64,000 nucleotides of DNA from Poseidonibacter ostreae (GCF_009208055.1 NZ_WFKI01000004.1:49507-113506), one strand, 5' to 3'; counted from the first letter of the stretch, positions 8,996 to 18,513 are shown. Notes: generated from the sequence alone by a model not told the origin. Made by a program: numbers and translations.

Positions 8996-9328
8996 TTAAA
9001 GAGTGATATTTTCAAGTAGTTCAATTTGATTATCAACTACAATTATTACATCAATACAGTATGCAACATCTAGTTTTTTAATTTGTAAGTAATACTCTGT
9101 GCTTCTTTTGATTTTTGATAATTTTGAGGGTGTTATATTGTTTACAGCAACTTCATAATCATTTGCTGATTTAACTTCACAAAAGTGATAGATATTATTC
9201 TTTGTAGCAATAATATCTATTTCACCTAGTTTTTTAGCATAAAAATTTTGTTCGATTATTTTATAATCTAAATCTTCTAAAAAAGATATAGCTTTTTTTT
9301 CTGCTTCATCGCCTTTTTGTCTACTCAT
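8996..9328 (-). CDS. YraN family protein (UPF0102, endonuclease-like fold)
   Basis: A 110-residue member of the YraN/UPF0102 family, which has a restriction-endonuclease-like fold and unknown cellular role. Family features are visible: N-terminal GDEAEKKAISFLEDL, then NFYAKKLGEIDIIA and HFCEVKSA, which together give the E-D-ExK-like putative active site (GEIDII, CEVK). It is the last gene of the minus-strand run MidA-like / OmpR regulator / thiS / yraN and lies 12 bp after thiS. It converges on the MFS gene with 6 bp between stops. Confidence 0.9.
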   Translation of the reverse strand: MSRQKGDEAEKKAISFLEDLDYKIIEQNFYAKKLGEIDIIATKNNIYHFCEVKSANDYEVAVNNITPSKLSKIKRSTEYYLQIKKLDVAYCIDVIIVVDNQIELLENITL

Positions 9329-9340
9329 AAAAGTATATTT

Positions 9341-9541
9341 TCAACCGCCACCAACAAATTGAAGAAGTTCAATCTTGTCATTATCTTTTGGAATAAAATC
9401 TTTCCAATTGTCTTTTTTAACTATTTCCATATTAACAGCTGCTGCCATTACTTTATCTTCAATTTTTAATTCTACTATTATTTCTTGTAGTGAAAAATTA
9501 TCATTAAAACTTTTATCTTCACCATTAATTGTTATTTCCAT
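9341..9541 (-). CDS. thiS: Sulfur carrier protein ThiS
   Basis: A 66-residue ubiquitin-fold sulfur carrier. It is activated at its C-terminal Gly-Gly as a thiocarboxylate and donates sulfur for the thiamin thiazole ring. The N-terminal strand MEITINGE and the C-terminus ELLQFVGGG, ending in the required glycines, identify it. It sits 9 bp after the response regulator gene and 12 bp before yraN. No thiazole synthase (thiG) or thiF is adjacent, so the other pathway genes must lie elsewhere. Confidence 0.92.
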   Translation of the reverse strand: MEITINGEDKSFNDNFSLQEIIVELKIEDKVMAAAVNMEIVKKDNWKDFIPKDNDKIELLQFVGGG

Positions 9542-9550
9542 TTATCACCT

Positions 9551-10216
9551 TTATTCTTTTTTTATATACTCAATCATATATCCAAGACCTCTAATATTTG
9601 TAATAAAGTCTTCTTTTATAACTTTTTTTAATCTATTTACTTCTGCTCTAATTGTAGCATTATCAATATCATCATCTTGCCAGACAAACTCTCTAAACAT
9701 ATCATAATTTACAGCAGAATTCTTATGTCTTGCTAGAAGTTGAATAATCTGAATTTGTCTTTTAGGTAGAGTATGTGCAACATTATTATACAAAAGAGTT
9801 AAAGTATTTGTGTTGAAACTATAGGAATCTGATAGTTGTTTATTCTGTTTTGGAACTATTTGTGACTGTGATATTTTATTTATTCGTAAAGTTAACTCTT
9901 TTAAATGGAAAGGTTTTTTTAAATAATCATAACATCCAAGTTCAAAGGCCCTTGATATCTCTTCTATATCTATAAGTGCTGAAATAAAAATTGTTGGAAT
10001 AAGTATATTTTTTGCATGAAGTGCTTCTAATACCTCAAAGCCATTAATATCAGGCACATTAATATCAAGTATTAATAATTCAAAATCTTCTTCTTCTATA
10101 ATTCTTAGACAATTTGTTCCATCTCTTGTAGTTCTTACTGAATGATTTGTAGTTTGTAAATATTGTATAATCGCTCTGTTTAGCATTACATCATCTTCAA
10201 GTAATAAGATTTTCAT
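9551..10216 (-). CDS. OmpR/PhoB-type response regulator, no adjacent kinase
   Basis: A 221-residue two-domain regulator. The receiver domain (1-115) shows the acidic pair ED near residue 7-8, phospho-acceptor D51 (LLILDINVPD), and the conserved KP (YDYLKKPF). The C-terminal winged-helix domain (about 125-218) includes LPKRQIQIIQLLARHKN and ends RGLGYMIEY, the OmpR family hallmark. A GGAGA RBS precedes the ATG. No histidine kinase is adjacent, so its partner lies elsewhere and its regulon is unknown. The upstream methyltransferase gene is 30 bp away on the same strand. Confidence 0.92.
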   Translation of the reverse strand: MKILLLEDDVMLNRAIIQYLQTTNHSVRTTRDGTNCLRIIEEEDFELLILDINVPDINGFEVLEALHAKNILIPTIFISALIDIEEISRAFELGCYDYLKKPFHLKELTLRINKISQSQIVPKQNKQLSDSYSFNTNTLTLLYNNVAHTLPKRQIQIIQLLARHKNSAVNYDMFREFVWQDDDIDNATIRAEVNRLKKVIKEDFITNIRGLGYMIEYIKKE

Positions 10217-10246
10217 TTCGTCTCCATTTATATATATGCGAGTATA

Positions 10247-11254
10247 TCATTTTCTTACATTTATTACTTTAAATCTATCACCCATTCCAGTTGGCTCTAA
10301 TAGAGTTTTAACATTTTGAGTTTGTCTTAAATATGTTGATTCATCAACATTTGCTTTTAAAATTTCAAGTAATTCAATAATTCCAAACTCAACTAAAGCT
10401 TTTAGTTGAGTATTAAAAATTACATCTTGAATATCATTATTTTTAAAACAATCACTTAAATGATTAAAATGTACATCATAAGTAATATCAGATTTCTTAT
10501 ATAACTTTTCTAAATCTAAGTCTTCTTCAAATATTGGATAGACGGCATGTTTTTCATAAATTCTTGCAGAAAAATCATTTCTTGGATATCTATCTCCATA
10601 ATCAAAAGTTAAAAATTCAAAACTAGTTATATTTTTGCAAAGTGTATTTACAAACTCTTCATAAGATAAGCCAACTTCACCTTTTGTAATTTGATATTTC
10701 TGACAATGTTTTATGATTTTTTCATCAATGCAGTCATGAAATTTTATTTTGTGATTTTCTACAAAAGCTTGCTGTAAAATATCTTTATCATTTGTATAAA
10801 CTAATTCACAAGAAAAGGCATCAAATATTTCATTTGCTAGAACAAAGGCATTTTCAAGCTTTACATCTTGCAAATCATTATAATGCTTTAAATTTATAAT
10901 ATCACCAAAAGATTCTTTAATATACTCTTCTTGTTTTTTTTGTAAATTTGGAAACCTTTCAACTATTGAAAAGTTTAATGTTTCTAGAAGTTTTGGTTTT
11001 AGTGTGTAGATAAATTGAATTACATCAGCAAGTAAGTAACCATGATGTGCACCAATTTCAAGAATTGTAGTATTAGAAGGTAAAAAGCCATCTTCAATAG
11101 ATTTTATAATCTTTTTTGCAATTGCTCCACCAAAAAAAGGTGAGGTTGAAACAGATGTGTAAAAATCACCATCTTTCCCTATCTCTTTGTAAGTTGCATA
11201 ATAGCCATCATTTCCATATAACCAGTCATTAAAATATTCACTAAATTTAATCAT
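10247..11254 (-). CDS. SAM-dependent methyltransferase, MidA/NDUFAF7-like (DUF185)
   Basis: A 335-residue protein related to the MidA/NDUFAF7 protein-arginine methyltransferase family. Visible features are the N-terminal FSEYFNDWLYG and GYYATYKEIGKDGDFYTS region (family: GYY...GKxGDFxTS), the SAM-binding ILEIGAHHGYLLADV (motif I), and the downstream ANEIFDAFSCELV block. In eukaryotes NDUFAF7 methylates a complex I subunit. The bacterial substrate is unproven. It heads the minus-strand run leading to yraN. Confidence 0.82.
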   Translation of the reverse strand: MIKFSEYFNDWLYGNDGYYATYKEIGKDGDFYTSVSTSPFFGGAIAKKIIKSIEDGFLPSNTTILEIGAHHGYLLADVIQFIYTLKPKLLETLNFSIVERFPNLQKKQEEYIKESFGDIINLKHYNDLQDVKLENAFVLANEIFDAFSCELVYTNDKDILQQAFVENHKIKFHDCIDEKIIKHCQKYQITKGEVGLSYEEFVNTLCKNITSFEFLTFDYGDRYPRNDFSARIYEKHAVYPIFEEDLDLEKLYKKSDITYDVHFNHLSDCFKNNDIQDVIFNTQLKALVEFGIIELLEILKANVDESTYLRQTQNVKTLLEPTGMGDRFKVINVRK

Positions 11255-11323
11255 TGCTAATTGTATCGAAATTTTTATGCTCTAAATATAAAGCATGGGG
11301 TGTAAATAAAAAGATTGCTCTTT

Positions 11324-12040
11324 TTATTTACAAGTATCTATTACAGATTCAGCATTTGGGTAAAGATATACTTCCACTCTTCTATTTAATCCCATATTAG
11401 AAGCAGAATCATTAGGTGCTACTGGTTTATCAAAAGAACATCCTTTTGAGAAAATTTGATTTTGTACTCCTGAATTATAAATTATATTTCCAACATTTGA
11501 AGCTCTTTTATCTGATAGTGTTTTATTATAAGAGTGAGAACCTCTACTATCTGTATGACCTGTTACTTGAACTAAAGTATTTGGATATTTTTCTAATACA
11601 GATGTAACTTTTGATATTTTTGAACTAGCACTCATAGTTGGAGTTGCAGAGTTTGTTTCAAACATCATAGCATCTCTAAACATGATTTTTACGTAATTAT
11701 CAGTATTTGAAACAATTAAATCTTGATTTGGATCTAAGACTGCATTTGGATTATTATTAACATTTGTATTTAAACTATCAGCAACTTCTTTTGCTTGCTT
11801 ATCTAAACTATAACCAACTGCTCCACCAATTGCAGCACCAACAACAGCACCAACAACTTTATTTCTACTTTTACTTCCACCACCAATATTATTCCCAAGA
11901 GCAATACCAGCTAAGGCTCCTAATGTAGTACCAATTATTGCTTTTTGATTATCATCAATAGTTTGATTTCCAGTTCCTGTTGCACATCCACTAATCATCG
12001 CAGCAGCTATTACAGAAGATATCATTAATTTTATTTTCAT
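11324..12040 (-). CDS. OmpA-family outer membrane lipoprotein with glycine zipper (YiaD-like)
   Basis: A 238-residue protein with a signal peptide and lipobox ISGC (C19). A glycine-zipper segment follows (about 40-80, repeated GxxxG in LGALAGIALG and VGAVVGAAIGGAVG). The C-terminal OmpA peptidoglycan-binding domain is at about 115-235, with the VTGHTDSRGS motif, KRASNVGNII and NRRVEVYL. Probably anchored in the outer membrane and bound to peptidoglycan. It is a single gene divergent from pyk with a 135-bp intergenic region, and the RBS AAGGGA precedes the ATG. Confidence 0.9.
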   Translation of the reverse strand: MKIKLMISSVIAAAMISGCATGTGNQTIDDNQKAIIGTTLGALAGIALGNNIGGGSKSRNKVVGAVVGAAIGGAVGYSLDKQAKEVADSLNTNVNNNPNAVLDPNQDLIVSNTDNYVKIMFRDAMMFETNSATPTMSASSKISKVTSVLEKYPNTLVQVTGHTDSRGSHSYNKTLSDKRASNVGNIIYNSGVQNQIFSKGCSFDKPVAPNDSASNMGLNRRVEVYLYPNAESVIDTCK

Positions 12041-12175
12041 TTTATGTCCCTTAGTATTTTATTTAATTATTTTAACATATTATTACCTTATTGTGAAATA
12101 ATTGTTATATAATTTGGTAATTAATATGTAATAAACTTGTGTTATACTTATTATAATTAAATTAAGGATTTATAT
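12041..12175. promoter_or_regulatory. Divergent promoter region, OmpA lipoprotein / pyruvate kinase
   Basis: A 135-bp AT-rich gap between divergent starts. For pyk, TATACT (12143-12148) and TTATAAT just after it are candidate -10 boxes, followed by AAGGA about 8-10 bp before the ATG. No clear -35 is seen, as is usual in Campylobacterota. For the lipoprotein, the reverse strand carries a TATATAA-type element near 12110. No obvious operator palindrome. Confidence 0.4.
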
Positions 12176-13624
12176 ATGAAAAAAAGAACAAAAATACTAG
12201 CAACTTTAGGCCCAGCAAGCCATAGCATAGAGATAATAGAAGGATTAATAAAAGCAGGTGCAAATATGTTTAGATTAAACTTCTCACATGGAAGTCATGA
12301 ATATCACTTAAATACATTAAATAATATAAAAGAAGCAATGAAAAACCTAAATACAACAGTAGGTGTATTACAAGATATCTCAGGACCTAAAGTGCGTGTA
12401 GGGGATTTAAAAGAACCCTTTGAACTTTTAAGGGGAGATATAATTACTTTCTTAAAAGATGAAATAGTAGGATATAAAAAAGCAGATAAAGAATATGTAG
12501 TTTCAATTAACTATCCTGATATCCTAGATAAAGTAAAAATAGATGAATATATATACCTTTATGATGGAACTATTAGAGCTAAAGTAATAAAAATAGATGG
12601 TGAAGTACAAGCAAGAATAGAAAACCATGGAATACTATCTTCAAGAAAAGGAGTAAACTTTCCTAATACTGTAATAGATATTGATGTAATTACAAAAAAA
12701 GATGAAAAGGATATCGCTTGGGGTGTTGAAAACAATGTAGATTACTTCGCAATTTCTTTCGTTCAAAATGCAAAAGATATGAAAAAAGCAAGAAAACTAC
12801 TAAATGGCTATAAAGGTAAACTAATAGCAAAAATAGAAAAGTTTGATGCAGTTGAAAATATTGATGAAATTATAGAAGAAAGTGATGGAATAATGGTAGC
12901 ACGTGGTGATTTAGGTATAGAAGTACCTTACTATGATGTTCCAACAATCCAAAAGATGCTAATTAAAAAAGCAAATGCAAAAGGAATGCCAGTAATTACA
13001 GCAACACAAATGCTTCTTTCAATGACAGAAAATGAAAGAGCAACAAGAGCAGAAATATCTGATGTAGCAAATGCTGTTTTAGATGGAACTGATGTAGTAA
13101 TGCTTTCTGAAGAAAGTGCAGTTGGTGAAGACCCAGTAAATGTAGTAGATACAATGAGTAATATTATCTCTAAAACAGAAGATATCTATAACTATGATAA
13201 ACAAAGTAAATTTGATTACCTAGATGAATTTGATGTAATACAAGCAACAGTAACAAAATTAGCAGATGATTTAAATGCAAAAGGAATACTAGCACTTACA
13301 AGCTCAGGGAAATCAGCAACGAAAATATCAAGATATAGACCAAAGACTCCAATCTACGCATTTACACATAAAAAGAAAGTGCTAAATTCACTAACAGCAA
13401 TTTGGGGAGTAGAACCAATAGGAACAATAAAAGAAGCACAAGCTTCAAAGATGTTTCAAAAGATGTTAGTAACATTAGATATAAAAGGTTTACTTGATAA
13501 AACAGGGACTTATGTAGCAACAGTAGGATACCCAGTAGGAATGCCAGGAAGTACAAATACAATTAAGATATTAACACCTGCTGAGATTGAGTATTATATT
13601 AATTTTAAAGAAAAAAAGAAGTAG
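12176..13624 (+). CDS. pyk: Pyruvate kinase
   Basis: Converts phosphoenolpyruvate and ADP to pyruvate and ATP. The 482 residues fit bacterial type I/II enzymes. Signatures seen are KILATLGPAS at the N-terminus, FRLNFSHG, the active-site lysine region KLIAKIEKFDAVENIDEI, MVARGDLGIEVP, ITATQMLLSM and LSEESAVGE. A C-terminal allosteric domain is present. Isoleucine is coded mostly by ATA here, unlike most neighbours (see findings). It is monocistronic, with a strong hairpin terminator overlapping its stop. Confidence 0.95.
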   Translation: MKKRTKILATLGPASHSIEIIEGLIKAGANMFRLNFSHGSHEYHLNTLNNIKEAMKNLNTTVGVLQDISGPKVRVGDLKEPFELLRGDIITFLKDEIVGYKKADKEYVVSINYPDILDKVKIDEYIYLYDGTIRAKVIKIDGEVQARIENHGILSSRKGVNFPNTVIDIDVITKKDEKDIAWGVENNVDYFAISFVQNAKDMKKARKLLNGYKGKLIAKIEKFDAVENIDEIIEESDGIMVARGDLGIEVPYYDVPTIQKMLIKKANAKGMPVITATQMLLSMTENERATRAEISDVANAVLDGTDVVMLSEESAVGEDPVNVVDTMSNIISKTEDIYNYDKQSKFDYLDEFDVIQATVTKLADDLNAKGILALTSSGKSATKISRYRPKTPIYAFTHKKKVLNSLTAIWGVEPIGTIKEAQASKMFQKMLVTLDIKGLLDKTGTYVATVGYPVGMPGSTNTIKILTPAEIEYYINFKEKKK

Positions 13625-13639
13625 TTTACTTCTTTTTTT
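13611..13639. terminator. Intrinsic terminator between pyk and the tolC-like gene
   Basis: Perfect 13-bp stem: AAAAAAAGAAGTA (13611-13623) pairs with TACTTCTTTTTTT (13627-13639) around a GTT loop. The arms themselves supply A- and T-tracts on both strands, so it can act for convergent pyk (+) and the TolC-like gene (-). It overlaps the pyk stop codon. Confidence 0.75.
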
Positions 13640-13644
13640 ACTAC

Positions 13645-14832
13645 TTAATGTAGTTTTGCATAAACACTTAAAAGTTCTATTTGTTTCTCTATTTCGAAAA
13701 CTTTTAAATCTAAAGCTTTGATTTTTTGTGAGTTTTGTAAAGTATCTAAATCACTTTGTGTTTTTAATTGAGCTTCTTTTTCTTCATAAATAATACTTAA
13801 AATAGAATCATAAACTGCTAAATCTTCTTTTGTAATATTAATTCTATCCTCAATCATATTTATTTTTTCTAACTTAGATTTGAAGAATGTTTTTTCATCA
13901 GTAATTTTATTTTGTAAGTCAAGTTTTGATTTTAAATAATCTAGTTTTTTACTCTCAATATCATTAAATGTCCTAACATCAAAAGGAACACTAACTGTTA
14001 GACCATAACTTTGTGCATTGTCTTTAGTTGTATATCCATCTTTAAAATGATTATTAGTATATGTATAAAAAGCATTTACACTAGGTAAATATTTTGCAGT
14101 TGTAACATATGCATAATTATCTTTTCTAGTGATATCAGCTTTCGCTTTTTTTATTTCAATATTATTATCCATATACTCTTTTTCATTAAATATTTTTAAA
14201 GTAGGAAGAGTAAACTCTGTATATTTTTTTGAGGAAATATTATGAAAGTTATTGATTAACTCTTGTTTTTGATATTTTAAATCAATTAATGTATGCTTTG
14301 AAGAGTTAAGTGCTAAAAGAGCATTATCTAAAAATGAACTATCTAAGAAGCCATTTAAAACTTGTTCTTTTTTTCTATTAACATCAATTTTTGCATTTAA
14401 TACTGATAGTTCAGCTTTTTGCATATTTAAATTAGTTTTCTTTATTAAAAATAGGTAATTAGTTGCTGTTTGAATTAAGTTTTTTCTTTGTTGAGCTATT
14501 TCTAAAGTTGAATAATTATATGTAGAATCTGCATATTTAATTGCTTGATAAATTCCACCACTTTGAAATATAGGTTGATTAATAGAAATTACTGATTTTT
14601 CATTTCTATACTGCTCCCCTAAGTTATTTGTATATGTGTAAGTAATTGGATTAATCCAATCTTTTTTTAATTTAGCACTATCTTCATTAGCTTTTTTTTG
14701 TGTTAAATCAAAACTTCTTTGTCTTGTATCAGATAAGATATCTTCTTTTAGAGTAAACTCATTTGCAAATAAATTTAAAGATATTAAACTACATAATAGT
14801 AGTTTAATATTATTTGATTTTTGAAAGTGCAT
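13645..14832 (-). CDS. TolC-family outer membrane channel protein
   Basis: A 395-residue protein with an N-terminal signal peptide (hydrophobic LLLCSLISLNLFAN) and the long alternating coiled-coil helices of the TolC/OEP family, rich in K, N, L and D. The segment with SINQPIFQSGGIYQAIKYAD is the usual N-terminal repeat, and the second repeat has YGLTVSVPFDVRTFNDI. The start overlaps the end of argD by 23 bp, implying coupling. No membrane-fusion or inner-membrane pump gene is adjacent, so the partner is unknown. Confidence 0.82.
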   Translation of the reverse strand: MHFQKSNNIKLLLCSLISLNLFANEFTLKEDILSDTRQRSFDLTQKKANEDSAKLKKDWINPITYTYTNNLGEQYRNEKSVISINQPIFQSGGIYQAIKYADSTYNYSTLEIAQQRKNLIQTATNYLFLIKKTNLNMQKAELSVLNAKIDVNRKKEQVLNGFLDSSFLDNALLALNSSKHTLIDLKYQKQELINNFHNISSKKYTEFTLPTLKIFNEKEYMDNNIEIKKAKADITRKDNYAYVTTAKYLPSVNAFYTYTNNHFKDGYTTKDNAQSYGLTVSVPFDVRTFNDIESKKLDYLKSKLDLQNKITDEKTFFKSKLEKINMIEDRINITKEDLAVYDSILSIIYEEKEAQLKTQSDLDTLQNSQKIKALDLKVFEIEKQIELLSVYAKLH

Positions 14833-15994
14833 TTTCTAACCTTTTAAAGCCCTCATTTATCTCCTCTTTTGAGATAGTTAAAGGTGGTAATAATCTTAGT
14901 GTATGTTTCCCAGCTTTAAGTACAAGTACTCCACAATTAAAAGCTTCTTTAATAATTGCACTTAAAGTATCTGCATCTATTACTCTAAGTCCTCTCATTA
15001 AACCAAGTCCAACTGTTTTTGTAAATAGTTTTTTATTATTTTCATAAAGCTCATTTATTTTATTCTGAAAATGAATAATTGTTTCATCTAAAGCTCCTGA
15101 GTCTTTAGTCTCTTCTAAAATATCTAATACTTCAAGTGCCGCACTTGTACTTAGATAATTTCCTCCAAAAGTAGAACCATGATCTCCAGCAGTTAAAATA
15201 TCTTTATGAGTAGTAACAACTGCACCAATTGGAACACCACCACCTAAACCTTTTGCCATTGTAATAATATCTGGAGTGATTTCATATAAATTAGAAGCTA
15301 AAAATTCTCCAGTTCTAAAAACTCCTGTTTGTACTTCATCAATTATAAGCAGAATTTTTTTCTCTTTTAAAAACTTAGCTAGCTCTTGGATTTTATCTTT
15401 ATCAAATGGTTGAACTCCACCTTCACCTTGAACTAATTCAATCATAACAGCAGCAGTTTCTTCATCAATTGAATCATAAACGTCATCAATTGTATGGTTA
15501 TATGAAAAACCATCTGGATAAGGTGCAAAATTTGGAGTATGCATAGATTTTTGACCTGTTGCTTTTACTGTTGTAATTGTTCTTCCATGAAAAGAGTGTG
15601 TTAAAGTTATAACTTTATATCTTTTGTTTTCAAATTGAGTTTCACCATATTTTCTAGCAATTTTAATAGCACCTTCATTAGCTTCAGCTCCAGAGTTTGA
15701 GAAAAATACACCAACATCCATATTTGAAAGTTCTGCTATTTTTTTTGCTAGTAGTGCTTGAGGTTCAATTGCATAAAGATTTGAAATATGTGTAATATTA
15801 CTTACTTGATTATATATAACATCGGCAACTCTTTTATTTCCATGACCTACTGAAACTACACCAATTCCTGATGTAAAATCAATATAATCATTTTGTTTAT
15901 CATCAAATAAAGTTGCATTGATTCCTTTTTTGAAATTTACATAATTTCTTGCATAAGTTTGAAGTACGTACTGTTTATCTATTTGTTCTATCAT
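14810..15994 (-). CDS. argD: Acetylornithine aminotransferase ArgD
   Basis: PLP class-III aminotransferase of arginine synthesis; the same family often also serves succinyldiaminopimelate in lysine synthesis. 394 residues. Signatures: GIGVVSVGHGN, FFSNSGAEANEGAIKIAR, HSFHGRT, the Asp of LLIIDEVQTGVFRTG, and the PLP lysine in TMAKGLGGGVPIGAV, followed by HGSTFGGNYL. The RBS is weak (AGGAAAT). It is the first gene of a two-gene minus-strand unit with the TolC-like gene. Confidence 0.93.
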   Translation of the reverse strand: MIEQIDKQYVLQTYARNYVNFKKGINATLFDDKQNDYIDFTSGIGVVSVGHGNKRVADVIYNQVSNITHISNLYAIEPQALLAKKIAELSNMDVGVFFSNSGAEANEGAIKIARKYGETQFENKRYKVITLTHSFHGRTITTVKATGQKSMHTPNFAPYPDGFSYNHTIDDVYDSIDEETAAVMIELVQGEGGVQPFDKDKIQELAKFLKEKKILLIIDEVQTGVFRTGEFLASNLYEITPDIITMAKGLGGGVPIGAVVTTHKDILTAGDHGSTFGGNYLSTSAALEVLDILEETKDSGALDETIIHFQNKINELYENNKKLFTKTVGLGLMRGLRVIDADTLSAIIKEAFNCGVLVLKAGKHTLRLLPPLTISKEEINEGFKRLENALSKIK

Positions 15995-16073
15995 ATTATT
16001 TCCTAAATTTTATATACTTTTTTCTATTTATAAAAGGATTATAGCTAAAATATTTAAACGATTTATTAATACA

Positions 16074-18416
16074 TTAATCATTAATTGCTTTGCTTATATA
16101 TCTATTTAAATCCATTAATCCATAATTTAAACTATCTTCTGTTTTAAATTTGTTATTAAACCAATCAAAACTCTTCCAAAAATTTGGATTAGCTCTATTT
16201 ATAACAAATTTTAATATTTTCTTTTTATCAACTTCATTGTTTTTATAGTTTTTAAGAAGATTGAAGAATTCACTTAAATCATCTTGTTTTACTTCCACAT
16301 AAACATTTGGATAAGAACCTATAAAACCTTGCCTATAATTTACAGTATCTTTACTACTATCAAGTCTTGATTCTTCTGAAAAAAGTAGAGCAACATTTTT
16401 ATGCCATCTATTTATAATCATAGAATAAACTAAATCTTTTTTATCATTCATTTTGATTCTAATATGTGCAAGATTAGATTTTGAATCAGTAAATGTTTTA
16501 ATTATTTGTGAGCTATTTGGAAGTGTTAAAGATTTAAAAGTCTCTTCAATCTCTTCTTTATTAGTATATTTCTCTTTTATATCCATTGGAATATACTCTT
16601 TTTCAATAAAATTAATTGAATCTTTTTTTGTTTTAGTATAATCAAAAACTTTTTGAACAAACTCTTCTTTGAAATCATCTGTTTTATAATCAATTGAACT
16701 TTGAACTTCTGATGGAACATAAACACTTAATTGTGAGGCTAACCAGCCTTGATACCATGAATTGAAATACTCTTTTCTTGACTCTTTTGGTAAATATTCT
16801 AAAAAATTACTCTCTCCTTCAATTCTTAATCTATCCATATGTTTTCGAACTAATAATTGATGTGGTGTATTTCCAAAAACATCAAAGCCTGCAACAAGTG
16901 AATAATAAATACGTTCAAGTAATGGATAATCAATTACCCAAAGTGTTTTGGGAATATTTCCCAAAGCTCCCTTATGTACTGAGGCTGAATCAAAGTGTCT
17001 GTAAATAGTTAATATAGAGTCATTCTCTTCTTTTTTATTCCCTTTCCAAATAGAGTTTATATCTAAACCTTTTGGGTAATACTGCTTGTATATTTTTGAT
17101 TTATTACTTTGATACTCTTTTGCAAAATCATAATTATCTAAAATAGAAGTAGTTTTAAAAATACTAGGATTATCTCCATATTGATTTGGAATAAATAGAT
17201 TTTTTAAATTATCATGCAAATAAAATTTATCATGTAAAGATACATCATACTTAGGATCCATAAACATAACCCAAAAATGATCTTGAATTACATTTAAGGC
17301 AACCTGACCTTTACAAACGGGTCCTCTTATAAATGTCATAATAATATAGTGAATATTATCAAGCATAAATTCATATCTACTAATTGCAGGTATTTGCTCA
17401 AAGACTTTTAAGCCATTTGCTGAGATACTTTTATCATAACTTGCTAAGTAAGGTTTTATATCCCATTTTGGGTTTATAAAAAGTTCATTAAATCTAAGTA
17501 GTTTTGAATCATTTAATTTATAAACCATATGTGTTTTATGAACAATTGTTGATTCTATTTTTCTAAATCGATAAAAGAATTCTTCTTTTATTTCATCATA
17601 TGGAAATTTTGTTGCAATAATTTCTACACTTTTTCCATTAGGAGTTTTTGAACGAACTAATTCATAAAAGTTTTCACTTTTATCATCAAAAGAGATATGA
17701 GCTAAAAAAAGATGTTCATAAATATATCTTGCACTAACTTTGTGTTTAATACTTTTATTATTTAAAAACTTTTCAAACTTATCTATTTGTAACTGCTCTT
17801 TACTTGGAATGTAATTTTTAATTGTGTCATCTTTTGCTCCATTTTTTAGCCATGTCATTAGTAGATTATATTCATTTTTTTCTAAAGCAGGAAAACCATA
17901 AGGCATACCTTTATGAGGATTATCATCAAAAAACTCACTTAATTCATCAGTATCTTTAGAACAAGATAATTCATCTGTTTCAGGAGAATATTCTCCGATA
18001 TTAAGAGGATTTTTATTTTTCACAGAAAGATATTGCATCATAATAGACTCTTTTGAATTATCTAAAGTATTAACTAGAGTATCAGTAACTGAGAAAAAGC
18101 CTTTTTCTCTCCATTGTTTTTCATTTACTGCATCTGTAAATAGTCTTGTAGGATTTGCTGCACTTAATCTATTTGCATAAATATCCTCTTTTGATGCACC
18201 TCTTTGTAAGCCTTTAAAGGATGATAGTTTTAATTGGCAAGGAGAGTTATAACATGAGTGACAAGATACACATCGATTATCTAAAATAGCTTTGATATCA
18301 TTTGTAAAAGAGATATCTTTTTTTATAGATTCAAATTGAACAGGTTGTAAGGGTTTAACTGAACAAGCTGTAAAAAAAAGTGTAATAAGCGAAAGAATGA
18401 GTATCTGTAATTTCAT
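16074..18416 (-). CDS. cti: Fatty acid cis/trans isomerase (Cti)
   Basis: Periplasmic heme enzyme that converts cis- to trans-unsaturated acyl chains in membrane phospholipids, a rapid response to solvents, heat or salt in Pseudomonas and Vibrio. The 780-residue length matches the family. The N-terminal signal region ends FFTACSV, possibly a lipobox at C18. The c-type heme motif is C49-VS-C52-H53, followed by the cysteine-rich SCYNSPCQLKLSS block typical of Cti. A C-terminal domain begins around NGLKVFEQIPAISRYEFML. It is monocistronic and divergent from pyrB (97 bp gap). Confidence 0.92.
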   Translation of the reverse strand: MKLQILILSLITLFFTACSVKPLQPVQFESIKKDISFTNDIKAILDNRCVSCHSCYNSPCQLKLSSFKGLQRGASKEDIYANRLSAANPTRLFTDAVNEKQWREKGFFSVTDTLVNTLDNSKESIMMQYLSVKNKNPLNIGEYSPETDELSCSKDTDELSEFFDDNPHKGMPYGFPALEKNEYNLLMTWLKNGAKDDTIKNYIPSKEQLQIDKFEKFLNNKSIKHKVSARYIYEHLFLAHISFDDKSENFYELVRSKTPNGKSVEIIATKFPYDEIKEEFFYRFRKIESTIVHKTHMVYKLNDSKLLRFNELFINPKWDIKPYLASYDKSISANGLKVFEQIPAISRYEFMLDNIHYIIMTFIRGPVCKGQVALNVIQDHFWVMFMDPKYDVSLHDKFYLHDNLKNLFIPNQYGDNPSIFKTTSILDNYDFAKEYQSNKSKIYKQYYPKGLDINSIWKGNKKEENDSILTIYRHFDSASVHKGALGNIPKTLWVIDYPLLERIYYSLVAGFDVFGNTPHQLLVRKHMDRLRIEGESNFLEYLPKESRKEYFNSWYQGWLASQLSVYVPSEVQSSIDYKTDDFKEEFVQKVFDYTKTKKDSINFIEKEYIPMDIKEKYTNKEEIEETFKSLTLPNSSQIIKTFTDSKSNLAHIRIKMNDKKDLVYSMIINRWHKNVALLFSEESRLDSSKDTVNYRQGFIGSYPNVYVEVKQDDLSEFFNLLKNYKNNEVDKKKILKFVINRANPNFWKSFDWFNNKFKTEDSLNYGLMDLNRYISKAIND

Positions 18417-18513
18417 AAAAAAAGTTCCTAAAATAAAGTTTTTTATTATACAAAAACTTTCTAATTTTTAAAGAGCTTTTTGATACAATTTCAATTAAAA
18501 AATAGGGAATAAT
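18417..18513. promoter_or_regulatory. Divergent promoter region, cti / pyrB
   Basis: For pyrB, GATACAAT (near 18481-18488) is a good -10 candidate, with AGGGAATAAT as RBS. For cti on the reverse strand, GTATAAT near 18446-18452 is a good -10 candidate and AGGAAC is the RBS. No operator-like palindrome was found. Confidence 0.45.

Noticed and set aside
11416..11607. Plus-strand frame inside the OmpA lipoprotein gene
   Set aside because: Composition is Leu/Tyr-rich antisense of a well-supported gene; a shadow frame.
13362..13562. Minus-strand frame inside pyk
   Set aside because: Low-complexity Leu-rich antisense product of a conserved gene.
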